From contig NZ_NPMR01000001.1 in NCBI RefSeq assembly GCF_002245215.1, positions 1,409,888 to 1,473,887 on the forward strand: a DNA stretch of 64,000 nt. The letters are read 5' to 3'. Origin of the DNA: Microbacterium sp. Yaish 1 (GTDB lineage Bacteria > Actinomycetota > Actinomycetes > Actinomycetales > Microbacteriaceae). A program made the translations under genes and the position numbers. Below are positions 8,163 through 17,461 of this stretch, piece after piece (the stretch's first letter is position 1; each line of letters begins with the position of its first letter). Under the pieces are notes generated by a model that had not been told where the DNA came from, did no database searches, and was given only the letters and a program-made list of their open reading frames with translations.

Positions 8163-8951
8163 GTGGAGAGCACCCGTACGCCGACCCGACGCTCACGTCG
8201 GTCGCAGGCGCGTCCGCGGCGACGCGTGAGTGTGATCAGCGTGTTCGGCGAGCTCCTCCTGACCGCCGGCGTCGTGATGATGCTCTTCGTGAGCTGGCAG
8301 ATGTGGTTCGGCGACATGATCATCGGTTCGCAGAAGCAGGCGGAGGCCGCCGCGCTCGCGCAGCAGTGGCAGGCGCAGGCTCAGGAGACGCCGACCCCCT
8401 CCGAGACTCCGACGGGCGATCCCGAGACCCCCGAGCCGGCAGCCATCCCGGTGCTGGCGGAGCCCGACCCCGGCGCGGAGTTCGGCATCATGTACGTGCC
8501 GCGCTTCGGTTCCGACTGGCAGTTCACGATCGCCAACGGCACCGGCAAGAAGGCGATCCTCGACCAGGGGCGCATCGGGCACTACGAGGGATCGGCGATG
8601 CCGGGCGCCGACGGCAACATGGCTGTGGCCGCCCACCGCTGGACCTCGGGCGCACCCTTCGACCCGGTCGACCGGCTCGTCGTCGGCGACGCGATCGTCA
8701 TCCAGACCCAGGACGGCTGGTACACCTACCGCTTCCGCAATGTCGAGTACGTGCAGGACACCGCCATCGAGGTGCTCAACCCGGTTCCGCAGCAGGTGGA
8801 CGTCAGCGCCAACGGCAAGTACCTCACCCTCACGAGCTGCGCGCCGAAGCTCAACATGCTCGAGCGCATCATCTCGTACGCGGTCTTCGACGAGTTCACC
8901 CCGACGTCGGCCGGTCCGCCGGCGTCTCTGACAGAGGGAGTCTCCGCCTGA
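8163..8951 (+). CDS. Class E sortase
   Basis: The 262-residue protein starts at GTG. It has a basic N-terminus, one transmembrane helix (about 27-46), a Pro/Thr-rich linker, then the sortase beta-barrel. The catalytic residues are visible: His158 in AAHRW, Cys226 in TLTSCAPK and Arg235 in LERIIS. Class E sortases of high-GC Gram-positives attach LAXTG-type proteins to peptidoglycan. No substrate is encoded in the window. Its stop overlaps the next start (TGATG). Confidence 0.94.
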   Translation: MESTRTPTRRSRRSQARPRRRVSVISVFGELLLTAGVVMMLFVSWQMWFGDMIIGSQKQAEAAALAQQWQAQAQETPTPSETPTGDPETPEPAAIPVLAEPDPGAEFGIMYVPRFGSDWQFTIANGTGKKAILDQGRIGHYEGSAMPGADGNMAVAAHRWTSGAPFDPVDRLVVGDAIVIQTQDGWYTYRFRNVEYVQDTAIEVLNPVPQQVDVSANGKYLTLTSCAPKLNMLERIISYAVFDEFTPTSAGPPASLTEGVSA

Positions 8952-9109
8952 TGTACGGAGCACTGTGGCGAGTTCTCCCCGGGCCGTGGTGGCTTCGGGT
9001 GGTCTTCCTGCTGATCCTCGCGGCCGCGGTCGTGTACGCCCTGTTCTTCTGGGTCTTCCCGGCCATCGCGCCGTTCTTCGCCCCGGGCGAGGAGTCGACG
9101 GTCGGGTGA
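8951..9109 (+). CDS. Small single-span membrane protein, 52 aa
   Basis: The ATG overlaps the sortase stop by one base and the gene's own stop overlaps the next GTG, so it is translationally coupled on both sides. The protein begins MYGALWRVLPGPWWLRVV, has one strong transmembrane helix at about 17-45 and a short acidic tail. It is a conserved companion of actinobacterial class E sortases. Its function is unknown. Confidence 0.8.
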   Translation: MYGALWRVLPGPWWLRVVFLLILAAAVVYALFFWVFPAIAPFFAPGEESTVG

Positions 9110-9747
9110 CCACCGTCCTCGTGATCGACAATCACGACAGCTTCATCCACACCCTGGTCGGGTATCTCCACGAGCTCGGCGCCGAGACGGAGATGGTGGA
9201 GTCGGATGCCGTGCTCGACCCCTCCCGCCTCCTGGCAGGCTACGACGGCGTCCTCGTGTCGCCCGGGCCGGGGGCTCCCGAGGACGCGGGTGCATCGATC
9301 GCCGTCGTACGCGCGGCGGCGGCATCCGCGGTTCCCCTGATCGGGGTGTGTCTCGGTCATCAGGCGATCGCCGTCGCCTTCGGCGCCACCGTGGGCGAGG
9401 CGCCCGAGCTCATGCACGGGATGACGTCGGACGTGCGGCATGACGGGTCGTTCCTCTTCGACGGACTGCCCGACACCTTCACGGCTGGCCGGTACCACTC
9501 TCTCGCCGTGGACCCCGCGACGCTTCCGGCCGAGCTGCAGGTGACCGCCCGGGCCCGGGGCGGCACCGTCATGGCAGTCAGCCATCGCGACGCGCCCATC
9601 GTCGGCGTGCAGTTCCACCCCGAGTCCGTGCTGACCCAGGGCGGCTACCGGATGCTGGGCAACTGGCTGGGCTCGCTCGGGCTGACCACCGCGCGGGAGC
9701 GTGGCGCACGGTTGCATCCGCATCGACGGGACACGGGCGCGACCTGA
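9106..9747 (+). CDS. Class I glutamine amidotransferase, anthranilate/aminodeoxychorismate synthase component II type
   Basis: The 213-residue protein starts at a GTG overlapping the preceding stop (GTGA). The amidotransferase triad is present: Cys in GVCLGHQAIA, then His and Glu in VQFHPESV. The N-terminal LVIDNHDSFIHTL and oxyanion-loop SPGPGAPEDAG are typical of TrpG/PabA. It releases ammonia from glutamine for a chorismate-utilising partner, which is not in this window. Whether it serves tryptophan or folate synthesis cannot be told from sequence alone. Confidence 0.9.
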   Translation: MTTVLVIDNHDSFIHTLVGYLHELGAETEMVESDAVLDPSRLLAGYDGVLVSPGPGAPEDAGASIAVVRAAAASAVPLIGVCLGHQAIAVAFGATVGEAPELMHGMTSDVRHDGSFLFDGLPDTFTAGRYHSLAVDPATLPAELQVTARARGGTVMAVSHRDAPIVGVQFHPESVLTQGGYRMLGNWLGSLGLTTARERGARLHPHRRDTGAT

Positions 9748-9763
9748 TCCGGCGAGACGGAGC

Positions 9764-11512
9764 TCAGCTTCCGGTGCAGACCCGCAGCGTGACGGTCGAT
9801 CCGATCGGGACCTCACCCGGTGCGAGCGACTGCGACGAGACCGTGCGTCCGCCGGTTCCCGCGGCGCAGCCCGGATCCTCGACCACCTCGGGGATCAGCT
9901 GACGCGATTCCTGCTGCAGCTCGCGCTCGGCGGCCTCGACGGTGTACCCGGTGAGGTCGACCAGGGTCACGGTGCCGCTCGCGACCACGAGGTTGACGGA
10001 CGATCCCATCGCGAGCGCCGAGCCCTCGGGAGCGGAGGCCTCGATGACCGTGCCGGCGGGCAGGGTCGGATCGTTGCGCGATCGCACCGTTCCCAGTTGC
10101 AGTCCGGCGCGCTGCAGCGCCTCGGTCGCTTCGGTGCGCGAGAGGTTCTGCAGCGTCGGGACGGTGGCCATCTCCTGGCCGGTCGAGACGTAGACGGTGA
10201 CGCGCTGTCCGGGGGACAGGGTGATACCCGCGGCCGGTTCGGTTCCGATGACGTCGCCTGCCGGCACCGCGTCGTCGCTGCGGTCGGAGCGGACGGGATT
10301 GAGCTCGGCCTCTTCGATCAGGTTCTCCGCGAGGTCCCAGGACTTGCCGGAGACCTCGGGGACGGTGCGCGAGGTGCTGGGAACGGTCGTCCCGGTGTCG
10401 CGGAAGGCGAGCACCCAGATGAGCACCGCGATCAGCAGCGCTGCCAGCACCGCGACGCCGGCCCAGATCCAGCTCACAGGCGGCCCGGACTGCGTGCGGC
10501 GCATGGTGTTGTCGGTGCTGAGCTGACGCAGCGACCGTGCCGTCTCGGCCGCATGGCGCGGATCCGGTCCGTACAGCTCGCTCGCGAGTGCGCCCATCTG
10601 ACGCTTCGTCGGCTGCTTGCCACCGACCGCCTGGTCGAGCGCGGCCCGGAACTCCGTGGCGTCCTGGAATCGCTGGAACGGACTCTTCGCAAGCGCACGC
10701 AGCACGACCGCATCGAGCGCCCGCGGTACCTCGTCGACGACCTCCGACGGCGGCAGCGGCGCCTCGCTGACGTGCTGGTAGGCGACCGCCACCGGCGTCT
10801 CGCCGCGGAAGGGCGCGCGGCCGGTGAGCAGCTCGTAGAGCACGACACCCGTCGAGTAGAGGTCGGCGCGCGCGTCGACGGGCTCGCCCTTGGCCTGCTC
10901 GGGGGAGAAGTAGGCGGCCGTGCCGATGATCGCGGTGGTCTCGGCGACCGTGGACGACGAGTCCGACACGGCACGGGCGATGCCGAAGTCCATCACCTTG
11001 ACGTTCCCGGCGTCGGTGATCATGACGTTCCCGGGCTTGATGTCGCGGTGCACGACCCCGGCGCGGTGGGAGTACTCGAGCGCCTCGAGGATGCCGTCGA
11101 CGTAGCGCACGGCATCCGCCTCGGGGAGCGGCCCGGCCTCGACCATGTCCTTCAGCAGGCGACCCGTCACGAGCTCCATGACGATGTACGGGACGGAGTG
11201 CTCGCTGCCGTCGGGGTCGGTCTCGGTGTCCTCACCGGCGTCGAACACGCGCACGATCGACGGGTGGGCCATCCGCGACGCCGCCTGGGCCTCCAGACGG
11301 AACCGCATGCGGAAACCGGGGTCGTCCGCCAGCTCGCGCTTGAGCACCTTGATGGCCACGTCGCGCCCGAGGGTCACGTCGTACCCGCGATACACGCTCG
11401 CCATGCCGCCGCGCCCGATGGGCTCGTCGATGCGGTAGCGCCCTGACAGCACACGTTGCTCTGCCGACACGTCACTCCCTGCGTTCGACTCGTACTCGGA
11501 TGTTGGACTCAT
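9764..11512 (-). CDS. pknB: Serine/threonine protein kinase PknB with PASTA domains
   Basis: The 582-residue protein has an N-terminal Hanks-type kinase (about 25-290). The glycine loop is GRGGMASVY, the ATP-binding Lys is at 55, the catalytic Asp is 157 in HRDIKPGN, and DFG begins at 175. A single transmembrane helix at about 347-369 is followed by three PASTA repeats up to residue 582, the last with a Cys pair. PASTA domains sense muropeptides and lipid II outside the cell. It is the last gene of the fhaA-pknB operon, 12 nt after pknA. Confidence 0.96.
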   Translation of the reverse strand: MSPTSEYESNAGSDVSAEQRVLSGRYRIDEPIGRGGMASVYRGYDVTLGRDVAIKVLKRELADDPGFRMRFRLEAQAASRMAHPSIVRVFDAGEDTETDPDGSEHSVPYIVMELVTGRLLKDMVEAGPLPEADAVRYVDGILEALEYSHRAGVVHRDIKPGNVMITDAGNVKVMDFGIARAVSDSSSTVAETTAIIGTAAYFSPEQAKGEPVDARADLYSTGVVLYELLTGRAPFRGETPVAVAYQHVSEAPLPPSEVVDEVPRALDAVVLRALAKSPFQRFQDATEFRAALDQAVGGKQPTKRQMGALASELYGPDPRHAAETARSLRQLSTDNTMRRTQSGPPVSWIWAGVAVLAALLIAVLIWVLAFRDTGTTVPSTSRTVPEVSGKSWDLAENLIEEAELNPVRSDRSDDAVPAGDVIGTEPAAGITLSPGQRVTVYVSTGQEMATVPTLQNLSRTEATEALQRAGLQLGTVRSRNDPTLPAGTVIEASAPEGSALAMGSSVNLVVASGTVTLVDLTGYTVEAAERELQQESRQLIPEVVEDPGCAAGTGGRTVSSQSLAPGEVPIGSTVTLRVCTGS

Positions 11513-11524
11513 GGTCGAACCGGG

Positions 11525-13384
11525 TCAGCCGTTGCTTCCGCCGCCGTTCCCGTTGCCGCTGCCACTCCCGTTCCCGCCGCCGTTGCCGCCGCCGTTGGCG
11601 GGCTGGCTCGGCTGCGGCGACTGTGCCGTCTGGATGGTCGCGGCCGCCTCGGGGGAGACGGGCGAGGTGCGGTCGCCGCTCTCGCCGGCGCACGTCACGG
11701 TGTAGGTCACCGAGAGGGCCCCGGAGTCGCCGACGGTGACCGGTGCGGGGCGCTGGTTCAGGCTGAAGCTCGACGTGGTCTGGCCGTTGCCGAACGTTCC
11801 GCCGGAGACCGTGAAGCGGTACTCCGAGGGCGTGAGACCCGCCGGGCAGGAGTAGCTCGACCACATCACCTGCACGGTGGAGCCCGCGGTGACGCTGGTG
11901 ACGGTCTGACCGTTGGACTGGATCGTCGGAGCGGCGGGTGCGCCGAGCGGGCTCTGCTCCGCGTACGACGTCAGGGTCACCGAATCGGTGGGCTTGACGT
12001 TGCCGAGCGGAACCACGTCGTAGACCTGGCCGACCTGGTCCTCGCTCGGAGCGGGGTTGCCGGGTGCACAGGTGACGTTCTCGAGGCCCGCGCGGGCGGC
12101 GACCGCGAGGGCGTCCTCGCACGAACGCCCCGTCAGCCCCAGCCCGTCGACGTTGATCGTCGTGGACGCGCTCGGACTCGCCGGGGTCGACGGCGTGTTG
12201 GCCGGGGTCGAGGGCGCCGACTCGGTCGGCGTCGTGGGAGCGGGCTCGGGGTCGCCGTTGCCGGAGAGCAGGGCGAACAGGGTGCCGCCGAGCACGATGA
12301 CGAGCAGGGCGATGAGAGCGACGAGGGGCCAGGTCCACCGGCTGCGCTTGCGCTTGGGGGTCTCGGCCAGGTTGTCGTCCGCGGCGGCCGCTTCGGACGC
12401 GGCGCCCGCCGCACCCGCGGCCGCGAGTCCGGCACCGGCCGCGGCGGCCCCGGCCGGGAGCAGCAGCGTCGCGGTGTCGCCTCCCTCGGCGGGAAGCAGC
12501 TGCGTGACGTCGCTCGTGCCGGCACCGGCCACGATCGCCGGAACGGCGGCGTGGGCTGCGGCCAGATCACCGCGGCGGAGAGCGGATGCTGCGCGCGCGA
12601 CCGCCGACGCGGAGGCCGGACGGTCGTCGGGCTTCTTGGCGATCATCGCGAGGATGAGCCTCTGCACCGGGTCGGAGACGGTCGCGGGAAGCGGCGGGGG
12701 CTGCTCGTTGATCTGCGCCATGGCGATCGCGACCTGCGACTCACCCGTGAACGGGCGCTTGCCCGCGACGGACTCGTACGCGACGATGCCGAGCGAGTAG
12801 ATGTCGGTCGCCGGGGATGCCGGGTGCCCCGAGGCCTGCTCGGGGGAGAGGTACTGCACCGTGCCCATGACCTGACCGGTCGCGGTCAGCGGCACCTGGT
12901 CGGCGATGCGCGCGATGCCGAAGTCGGTGATCTTCACGCGGCCGTCGGGCGTGATGAGGAGGTTGCCCGGCTTGATGTCGCGGTGCACGAGGCCCGCCGC
13001 GTGAGCGGCCTGCAGTGCCGACGCGGTCTGGGCGACGATGTCGAGCGTCTTGTCGGACGACAGCGAGCCCTCGCGCTCGAGGATCGTCGAGAGCGCCTCA
13101 CCGGGAACGAGCTCCATTACGAGAAAAGCGCTGCCGTTCTCCTCGCCGTAGTCGAAGACGCTCGCGATGCCCTCGTGGTTCACGAGCGCGGCGTGGCGGG
13201 CCTCGGCGCGGAAGCGCTCGAGGAACCCGGGATCGCCCATGTACTCGTCTTTGAGGATCTTGATCGCGACGGTGCGGCCGATGACGTGGTCGGTGGCTTC
13301 CCACACCTCGCCCATACCGCCGATCGCGATCCGCGAATCCAGTTCGTAACGCCCGCCGAAGCTCACGCCTTGCATGGGTCTCAT
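11525..13384 (-). CDS. pknA: Serine/threonine protein kinase PknA-like with Ig-like extracellular region
   Basis: The ATG at 13384 overlaps the pbpA stop (ATGA). The 619-residue protein has a kinase domain (12-275) with GGMGEVW, Lys42, HRD Asp136 and DFG Asp154. A proline- and alanine-rich juxtamembrane region leads to one transmembrane helix near 350-370. Outside lie a degenerate PASTA-like segment (GLTGRSCEDALAVA...), an Ig-like domain with a Cys pair, and a low-complexity Gly/Asn/Ser tail. Mycobacterial PknA lacks such an ectodomain, so this is a lineage-specific extension. Confidence 0.93.
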   Translation of the reverse strand: MRPMQGVSFGGRYELDSRIAIGGMGEVWEATDHVIGRTVAIKILKDEYMGDPGFLERFRAEARHAALVNHEGIASVFDYGEENGSAFLVMELVPGEALSTILEREGSLSSDKTLDIVAQTASALQAAHAAGLVHRDIKPGNLLITPDGRVKITDFGIARIADQVPLTATGQVMGTVQYLSPEQASGHPASPATDIYSLGIVAYESVAGKRPFTGESQVAIAMAQINEQPPPLPATVSDPVQRLILAMIAKKPDDRPASASAVARAASALRRGDLAAAHAAVPAIVAGAGTSDVTQLLPAEGGDTATLLLPAGAAAAGAGLAAAGAAGAASEAAAADDNLAETPKRKRSRWTWPLVALIALLVIVLGGTLFALLSGNGDPEPAPTTPTESAPSTPANTPSTPASPSASTTINVDGLGLTGRSCEDALAVAARAGLENVTCAPGNPAPSEDQVGQVYDVVPLGNVKPTDSVTLTSYAEQSPLGAPAAPTIQSNGQTVTSVTAGSTVQVMWSSYSCPAGLTPSEYRFTVSGGTFGNGQTTSSFSLNQRPAPVTVGDSGALSVTYTVTCAGESGDRTSPVSPEAAATIQTAQSPQPSQPANGGGNGGGNGSGSGNGNGGGSNG

Positions 13385-14838
13385 CTGTTCAGCACCGCCT
13401 CGATAACCTTCTTCGCAATGGGGGCTGCGATCCCGCTGCTCGTCCCGGCCTGCCCCTGGCCGCCCCCGTTCTCGACCATCACTGTGACGGCCACCTGGGG
13501 GTTGTCCGCCGGCGCGAAGCCGGTGAACCACAACGTGTACGGATCGCCTGGACCGTGCTCCGCAGTGCCCGTTTTTCCGGCGACATCGACGCCGTCTATT
13601 CTTGCACCGCTCGCCGCACCGTCACGGACATTGGCGACCATGAGCGTGCGCATCTGCTCAGCGACATCCGTGCTGAGAGCGCGTTGGAACTCGCTCGGCT
13701 CGAACTTCTCCTGCACCGTCAGATCGGGTGCGACGACGGAGTCGAGCAGCTGAGGCTTCATCACCATCCCGCCGTTCGCGATGCCCGCCGAGACCTGGTT
13801 GATCTGCAGGGGCGTGGCGGTGACGTCGCCCTGACCGAAGCCGGACAGCGCCGTGCGGGCGTCGTTCAGTCCGCGAGGGTACTGCGACGCGGTGGCGAGA
13901 AGCGGGATCTCCATCTCGCTGTTGAAACCGAACTTCTCGGCCTCTTCGCGGATGGCGTCGTCGCCCAGTTCGACCGCGAGCTCGGCCATCGGGATGTTGC
14001 AGCTGAGCCGCAGCGCGGTCGCGAGCGTCACCGTCTCGCCCGGGCCGCAGGTGCCCAGGTCGAAGTTGTGGAGCGTGTTGCTCGTGCCCGGGATCGTCCA
14101 GGTCGCGGGATTGGGGAACGTCGACTCGGGCGTGTACTTGCCCGACGACAGCGCCGCCGAGGTCACCACGAGCTTGAAGGTCGATCCCGGCGGGTTGAGG
14201 TCGCCGCCGATCGCGCGGTTGAACAGCGGCTTCAGCGGGTCCGCCGCGAGCTCGTCGTACGCGGCGTTGACGCCGGCCGAGTCGTGCGATGCGAGCAGGT
14301 TGGTGTCGAAGCTCGGGCTCGTGACCATCGCGAGGATGCGGCCCGTCGCGGGATCGCTCGCCACCACGGCGCCCTCGTAGCCCTGCAGGGCATCGAAGGC
14401 CGCCTGCTGGATCTTCGGGTCGATCGTCAGCAGCACGTTCGAGCCGCGTGCGGGCGCACCCGAGATGATCTGCTCGAGGCGAGCGAGGAACTGCGTGTCG
14501 TCGGTGCCCGAGAGCGACTGGTTCATGATCTGCTCGATGCCGGACGAAGATCCGAGCACCGGGTTGATCCATCCCGTGATGGGCGCCCACATGGCGGCAT
14601 CCGTGTACTGCCGCTGCCACGTGTAGAGGTCGCCGCTCGGCACGGATGCCGCCACGACCGAGCCGCCCGCGATGATCGACCCGCGCTGAACCTCGAACGA
14701 GTCGTACAGCGTCCGCCGGTTGCCGGGGTTCTCGTTCAGCGCCTGGGCCTGGATCACCTGGATCCAGCTGGTCGAGATGAACAGGGCGAGGAACATCGCC
14801 AGCATCACGAAGCTGAGGCGTCGCAGTTCCTTGGTCAT
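13381..14838 (-). CDS. pbpA: Penicillin-binding protein PbpA, class B transpeptidase
   Basis: The 485-residue protein has an N-terminal signal-anchor helix (RLSFVMLAMFLALFISTSW) and a penicillin-binding domain. The active-site Ser219 lies in PPGSTFK, the SCN-type motif is LSCNIPMAEL, and KTGTAEHG is near the C-terminus. It crosslinks peptidoglycan, working with RodA next door. ATGA overlaps on both sides show tight translational coupling with rodA and pknA. Confidence 0.95.
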   Translation of the reverse strand: MTKELRRLSFVMLAMFLALFISTSWIQVIQAQALNENPGNRRTLYDSFEVQRGSIIAGGSVVAASVPSGDLYTWQRQYTDAAMWAPITGWINPVLGSSSGIEQIMNQSLSGTDDTQFLARLEQIISGAPARGSNVLLTIDPKIQQAAFDALQGYEGAVVASDPATGRILAMVTSPSFDTNLLASHDSAGVNAAYDELAADPLKPLFNRAIGGDLNPPGSTFKLVVTSAALSSGKYTPESTFPNPATWTIPGTSNTLHNFDLGTCGPGETVTLATALRLSCNIPMAELAVELGDDAIREEAEKFGFNSEMEIPLLATASQYPRGLNDARTALSGFGQGDVTATPLQINQVSAGIANGGMVMKPQLLDSVVAPDLTVQEKFEPSEFQRALSTDVAEQMRTLMVANVRDGAASGARIDGVDVAGKTGTAEHGPGDPYTLWFTGFAPADNPQVAVTVMVENGGGQGQAGTSSGIAAPIAKKVIEAVLNR

Positions 14839-16220
14839 CCGATCACCACCCGGGGTCGAGAGCGAACCGCATCCGAGATGCGGAGGAGGAGGGCCACGAT
14901 GATCCAGTTCGCCACGAGCGACGACCCGCCGGCAGCCAGGAACGGTGTCGTCAGCCCCGTGAGCGGGATCACGCGGGTGACGCCGCCGACCATGATGAAC
15001 ACCTGCAGCGCGATCGTGAACGACAGGCCGGTCGCGAGGAGCTTGCCGAAGTCGTCCTGACCGGCCAGGCCGATGCGGACGCCGCGGCTCGTGAAGACCA
15101 TGTACAGGCACAGCAGGGCGAAGAGGCCGATGAGGCCCAGCTCCTCACCGAGGCTCGGGAAGATGTAGTCGCTCTGCGAGAGCGGCGTCATCCACGGGCG
15201 GCCCTGGCCGAGCCCCGTGCCGATGAAGCCGCCCTTCGCGAGCCCGTACAGTCCGTTCACGAGCTGGAAGCTTCCGCCGGCCGCGTCGATGTTCGCCGGG
15301 TCGAACGGGTTCAGCCAGTTCTGGAACCGCCCCTTGACGTAGGGGAGCACCTGCGAGGCGATCGCTCCGCCCGCGACCACGAGGGTCAGACCGATCATCA
15401 CCCAGCTCGTCTTGCCGGTGGCGACGTAGAGCATCGCGACGAACATCCCGAAGATGAGGGTCCCGGTGCCGAGGTCGCGCTGGAGCACGATGATGGCCAG
15501 CGAGATCGCCCAGATGACCAGCACCGGGCCGAGCTCGCGGGCGCGCGGCCACGTGATGCCGAGAAAACGGGTGCCCACCGATGTGAGCGATTCGCGCGTG
15601 CGCACCAGGTAGCCCGCGAAGAAGATCGCGAGGGCGATCTTCGCGAGCTCGCCCGGCTGGAACGAGACGATTCCGCCGATCGACACCCAGACGTCGGCAC
15701 CGGCTTCGACGCCCAGACCCGGGACGAAGGGCAGCAGCAGCAGCGCGATGCCCGCGAAGCCGAACACGTAGGTGTACCGGAACAGCACCCGGTAGTTCCG
15801 CAGGGCGATGACCACGGCCAGCGCGGCGGCGAGGGCGATGGCGCACCAGACGATCTGTCGCACGGCCAGCATGTCCCAGCCCTCGGACGTGCCTTCGAGA
15901 TCGATCCGGTAGATCATGGCGATGCCGATGCCCGACAGGAGTGTCGCGATCGGAACGACGAAGGGATCAGCGTCGCGCGCGCGCAGGCGCAGCACCACGT
16001 GGATCGCCAGCGCGAGCGCGTCGAGCACGGCGCAGTAGACCAGGAACGAGGAGTCGATCGCGTCGTTCTTCCCGAGCTGCACGAGGGCGAGCGCGGCGGC
16101 GTTGATGACGAAGGCGAACAGGAGCAGACCCAGCTCGCGGTTGCGCTGCGTCTGCGGCATCCGCAGTTTGCGCAGAGCCTTGATGACCGAGGTGTCGGCC
16201 GATACGGCGGTGCCGGTCAC
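14835..16220 (-). CDS. rodA: FtsW/RodA/SpoVE family peptidoglycan glycosyltransferase
   Basis: The 461-residue polytopic protein has about 10-12 transmembrane helices and SEDS signatures such as FQPGELAKIALAIFFAGYLV, QRDLGTGTLIFGMF and DYIFPSLGEELGLIG. SEDS proteins polymerise lipid II and pair with class B PBPs. The start is a GTG whose GTGA overlaps the pstP stop. The partner pbpA follows with an ATGA overlap. Confidence 0.95.
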   Translation of the reverse strand: MTGTAVSADTSVIKALRKLRMPQTQRNRELGLLLFAFVINAAALALVQLGKNDAIDSSFLVYCAVLDALALAIHVVLRLRARDADPFVVPIATLLSGIGIAMIYRIDLEGTSEGWDMLAVRQIVWCAIALAAALAVVIALRNYRVLFRYTYVFGFAGIALLLLPFVPGLGVEAGADVWVSIGGIVSFQPGELAKIALAIFFAGYLVRTRESLTSVGTRFLGITWPRARELGPVLVIWAISLAIIVLQRDLGTGTLIFGMFVAMLYVATGKTSWVMIGLTLVVAGGAIASQVLPYVKGRFQNWLNPFDPANIDAAGGSFQLVNGLYGLAKGGFIGTGLGQGRPWMTPLSQSDYIFPSLGEELGLIGLFALLCLYMVFTSRGVRIGLAGQDDFGKLLATGLSFTIALQVFIMVGGVTRVIPLTGLTTPFLAAGGSSLVANWIIVALLLRISDAVRSRPRVVIG

Positions 16221-17452
16221 GATGATCCTCCGTCCACGCGCAGGTTCGCGACGATGGCTCGAGCCTCGGCGAGCGAGTCGGCCGTGATCGTCTGTTTGAC
16301 CAGGTCCAACTGATACGGAGCCAGGTCGGCGAGGGCGATCCCGGTGTCCTCCTCGGGCGAGGAGAGCGAGATCGGTCCGATGCTCGGCGGGATGCCGCGG
16401 TAGATCACGACCGTGTCCTCATCGACGCCCACGAAGAAGCGGGTCTGCGTCCAGCTGTAGGCGCCGAACAGCACGACGCCGATCGCCGCGAGGATGACGA
16501 TGAAGCCCGCGAACCAGGTGAGCCGGCGCCGGCGTGCGCGGCGGCGGTCCTCCTCGATCAGCTCCTCGAGGAACTCCGCGGCCGGTTCGAAGTGCGTCGG
16601 TTCGTTCGCGGCCTGGCGGGCAGGATGCAGCCAGCTGCTGCGCTGCGGACGCGCCGCAGGCACCTCGATGCCGAGGGGGTGAGAGGCGGAGCCCACGACC
16701 GTCGGCGGTCCGCTGAAGAGCGGGTGCTGGCCTCCGACGTCGACGATGACGATCGTGACGTTATCGGGTGCCCCGCCGTCGAGGGCCTGCTTCAGGAGGC
16801 TGTCGGCCGTGCGGCCCGGAGCCCAGCCCTGTCCGAGCGCCTTCGCGGTGTGCGCGTCGTCGACGACGCCCGACAGTCCGTCGGAGCACAGCAGCCACCG
16901 GTCGCCGGGCTGCGTGGGCATGATGAACGTGTCGATCTCGGGATCGGGATCCATGTCGCCCAGCACGCGCATGAGCACCGAGCGGCGCGGGTGGTAGCGG
17001 GCCTCCTCGGGAGTGATGCGGCCCGAGTCGACCAGGCGCTGCACGAACGTGTGGTCCGTCGTGATCTGGGTGAGCGTCCCGTCGCGGAACAGATACAGGC
17101 GCGAATCACCGATGTGGGCGATGACGGCGTACTCGTCGACCATGACGAGCGCGCTGACGGTGGTGCCCATGCCGGCGAGCTCGGGGCGCACCTTGACGGT
17201 GCTGATCAGCTCCGCGGCCGTGTCGGCCAGCGCCTCGCGCAGCGCCGCCTCGGCCTCGGTCGTCGACGAGAAGGCGTGGTCGAGACTCTCGAGCCGTCGG
17301 ACCGCCAGGCTCGACGCGACGTCACCGCCCGCGTGACCGCCCATGCCGTCGGCGACGACGAACAGGTTCGAGCCGCAGAAGCCCGAGTCCTGGTTGTTCG
17401 AGCGCACCTTCCCGGTATGCGAGATGGCGGCGCTGGAGCCTTGGAAGACCAT
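16217..17452 (-). CDS. pstP: PP2C-family serine/threonine phosphatase PstP
   Basis: The 411-residue protein has an N-terminal PP2C domain (about 1-240) with metal-binding motifs RSNNQDS, VADGMGGH, IGDSRLYL, CSDGL and GGAPDNVT. A charged linker precedes one transmembrane helix at about 312-334 and an extracytoplasmic domain beginning FVGVDEDTVVIYRG. It dephosphorylates PknA/PknB and their targets. The ATG lies 9 nt after the fhaB stop. Confidence 0.95.
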   Translation of the reverse strand: MVFQGSSAAISHTGKVRSNNQDSGFCGSNLFVVADGMGGHAGGDVASSLAVRRLESLDHAFSSTTEAEAALREALADTAAELISTVKVRPELAGMGTTVSALVMVDEYAVIAHIGDSRLYLFRDGTLTQITTDHTFVQRLVDSGRITPEEARYHPRRSVLMRVLGDMDPDPEIDTFIMPTQPGDRWLLCSDGLSGVVDDAHTAKALGQGWAPGRTADSLLKQALDGGAPDNVTIVIVDVGGQHPLFSGPPTVVGSASHPLGIEVPAARPQRSSWLHPARQAANEPTHFEPAAEFLEELIEEDRRRARRRRLTWFAGFIVILAAIGVVLFGAYSWTQTRFFVGVDEDTVVIYRGIPPSIGPISLSSPEEDTGIALADLAPYQLDLVKQTITADSLAEARAIVANLRVDGGSS

Positions 17453-17461
17453 GCGTGCGGG

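Noticed and set aside
11525..11610. Short GC-rich repeats resembling a CRISPR or regulatory array
   Set aside because: They encode the Gly/Asn/Ser-rich C-terminal tail of PknA and have no regular spacer structure.
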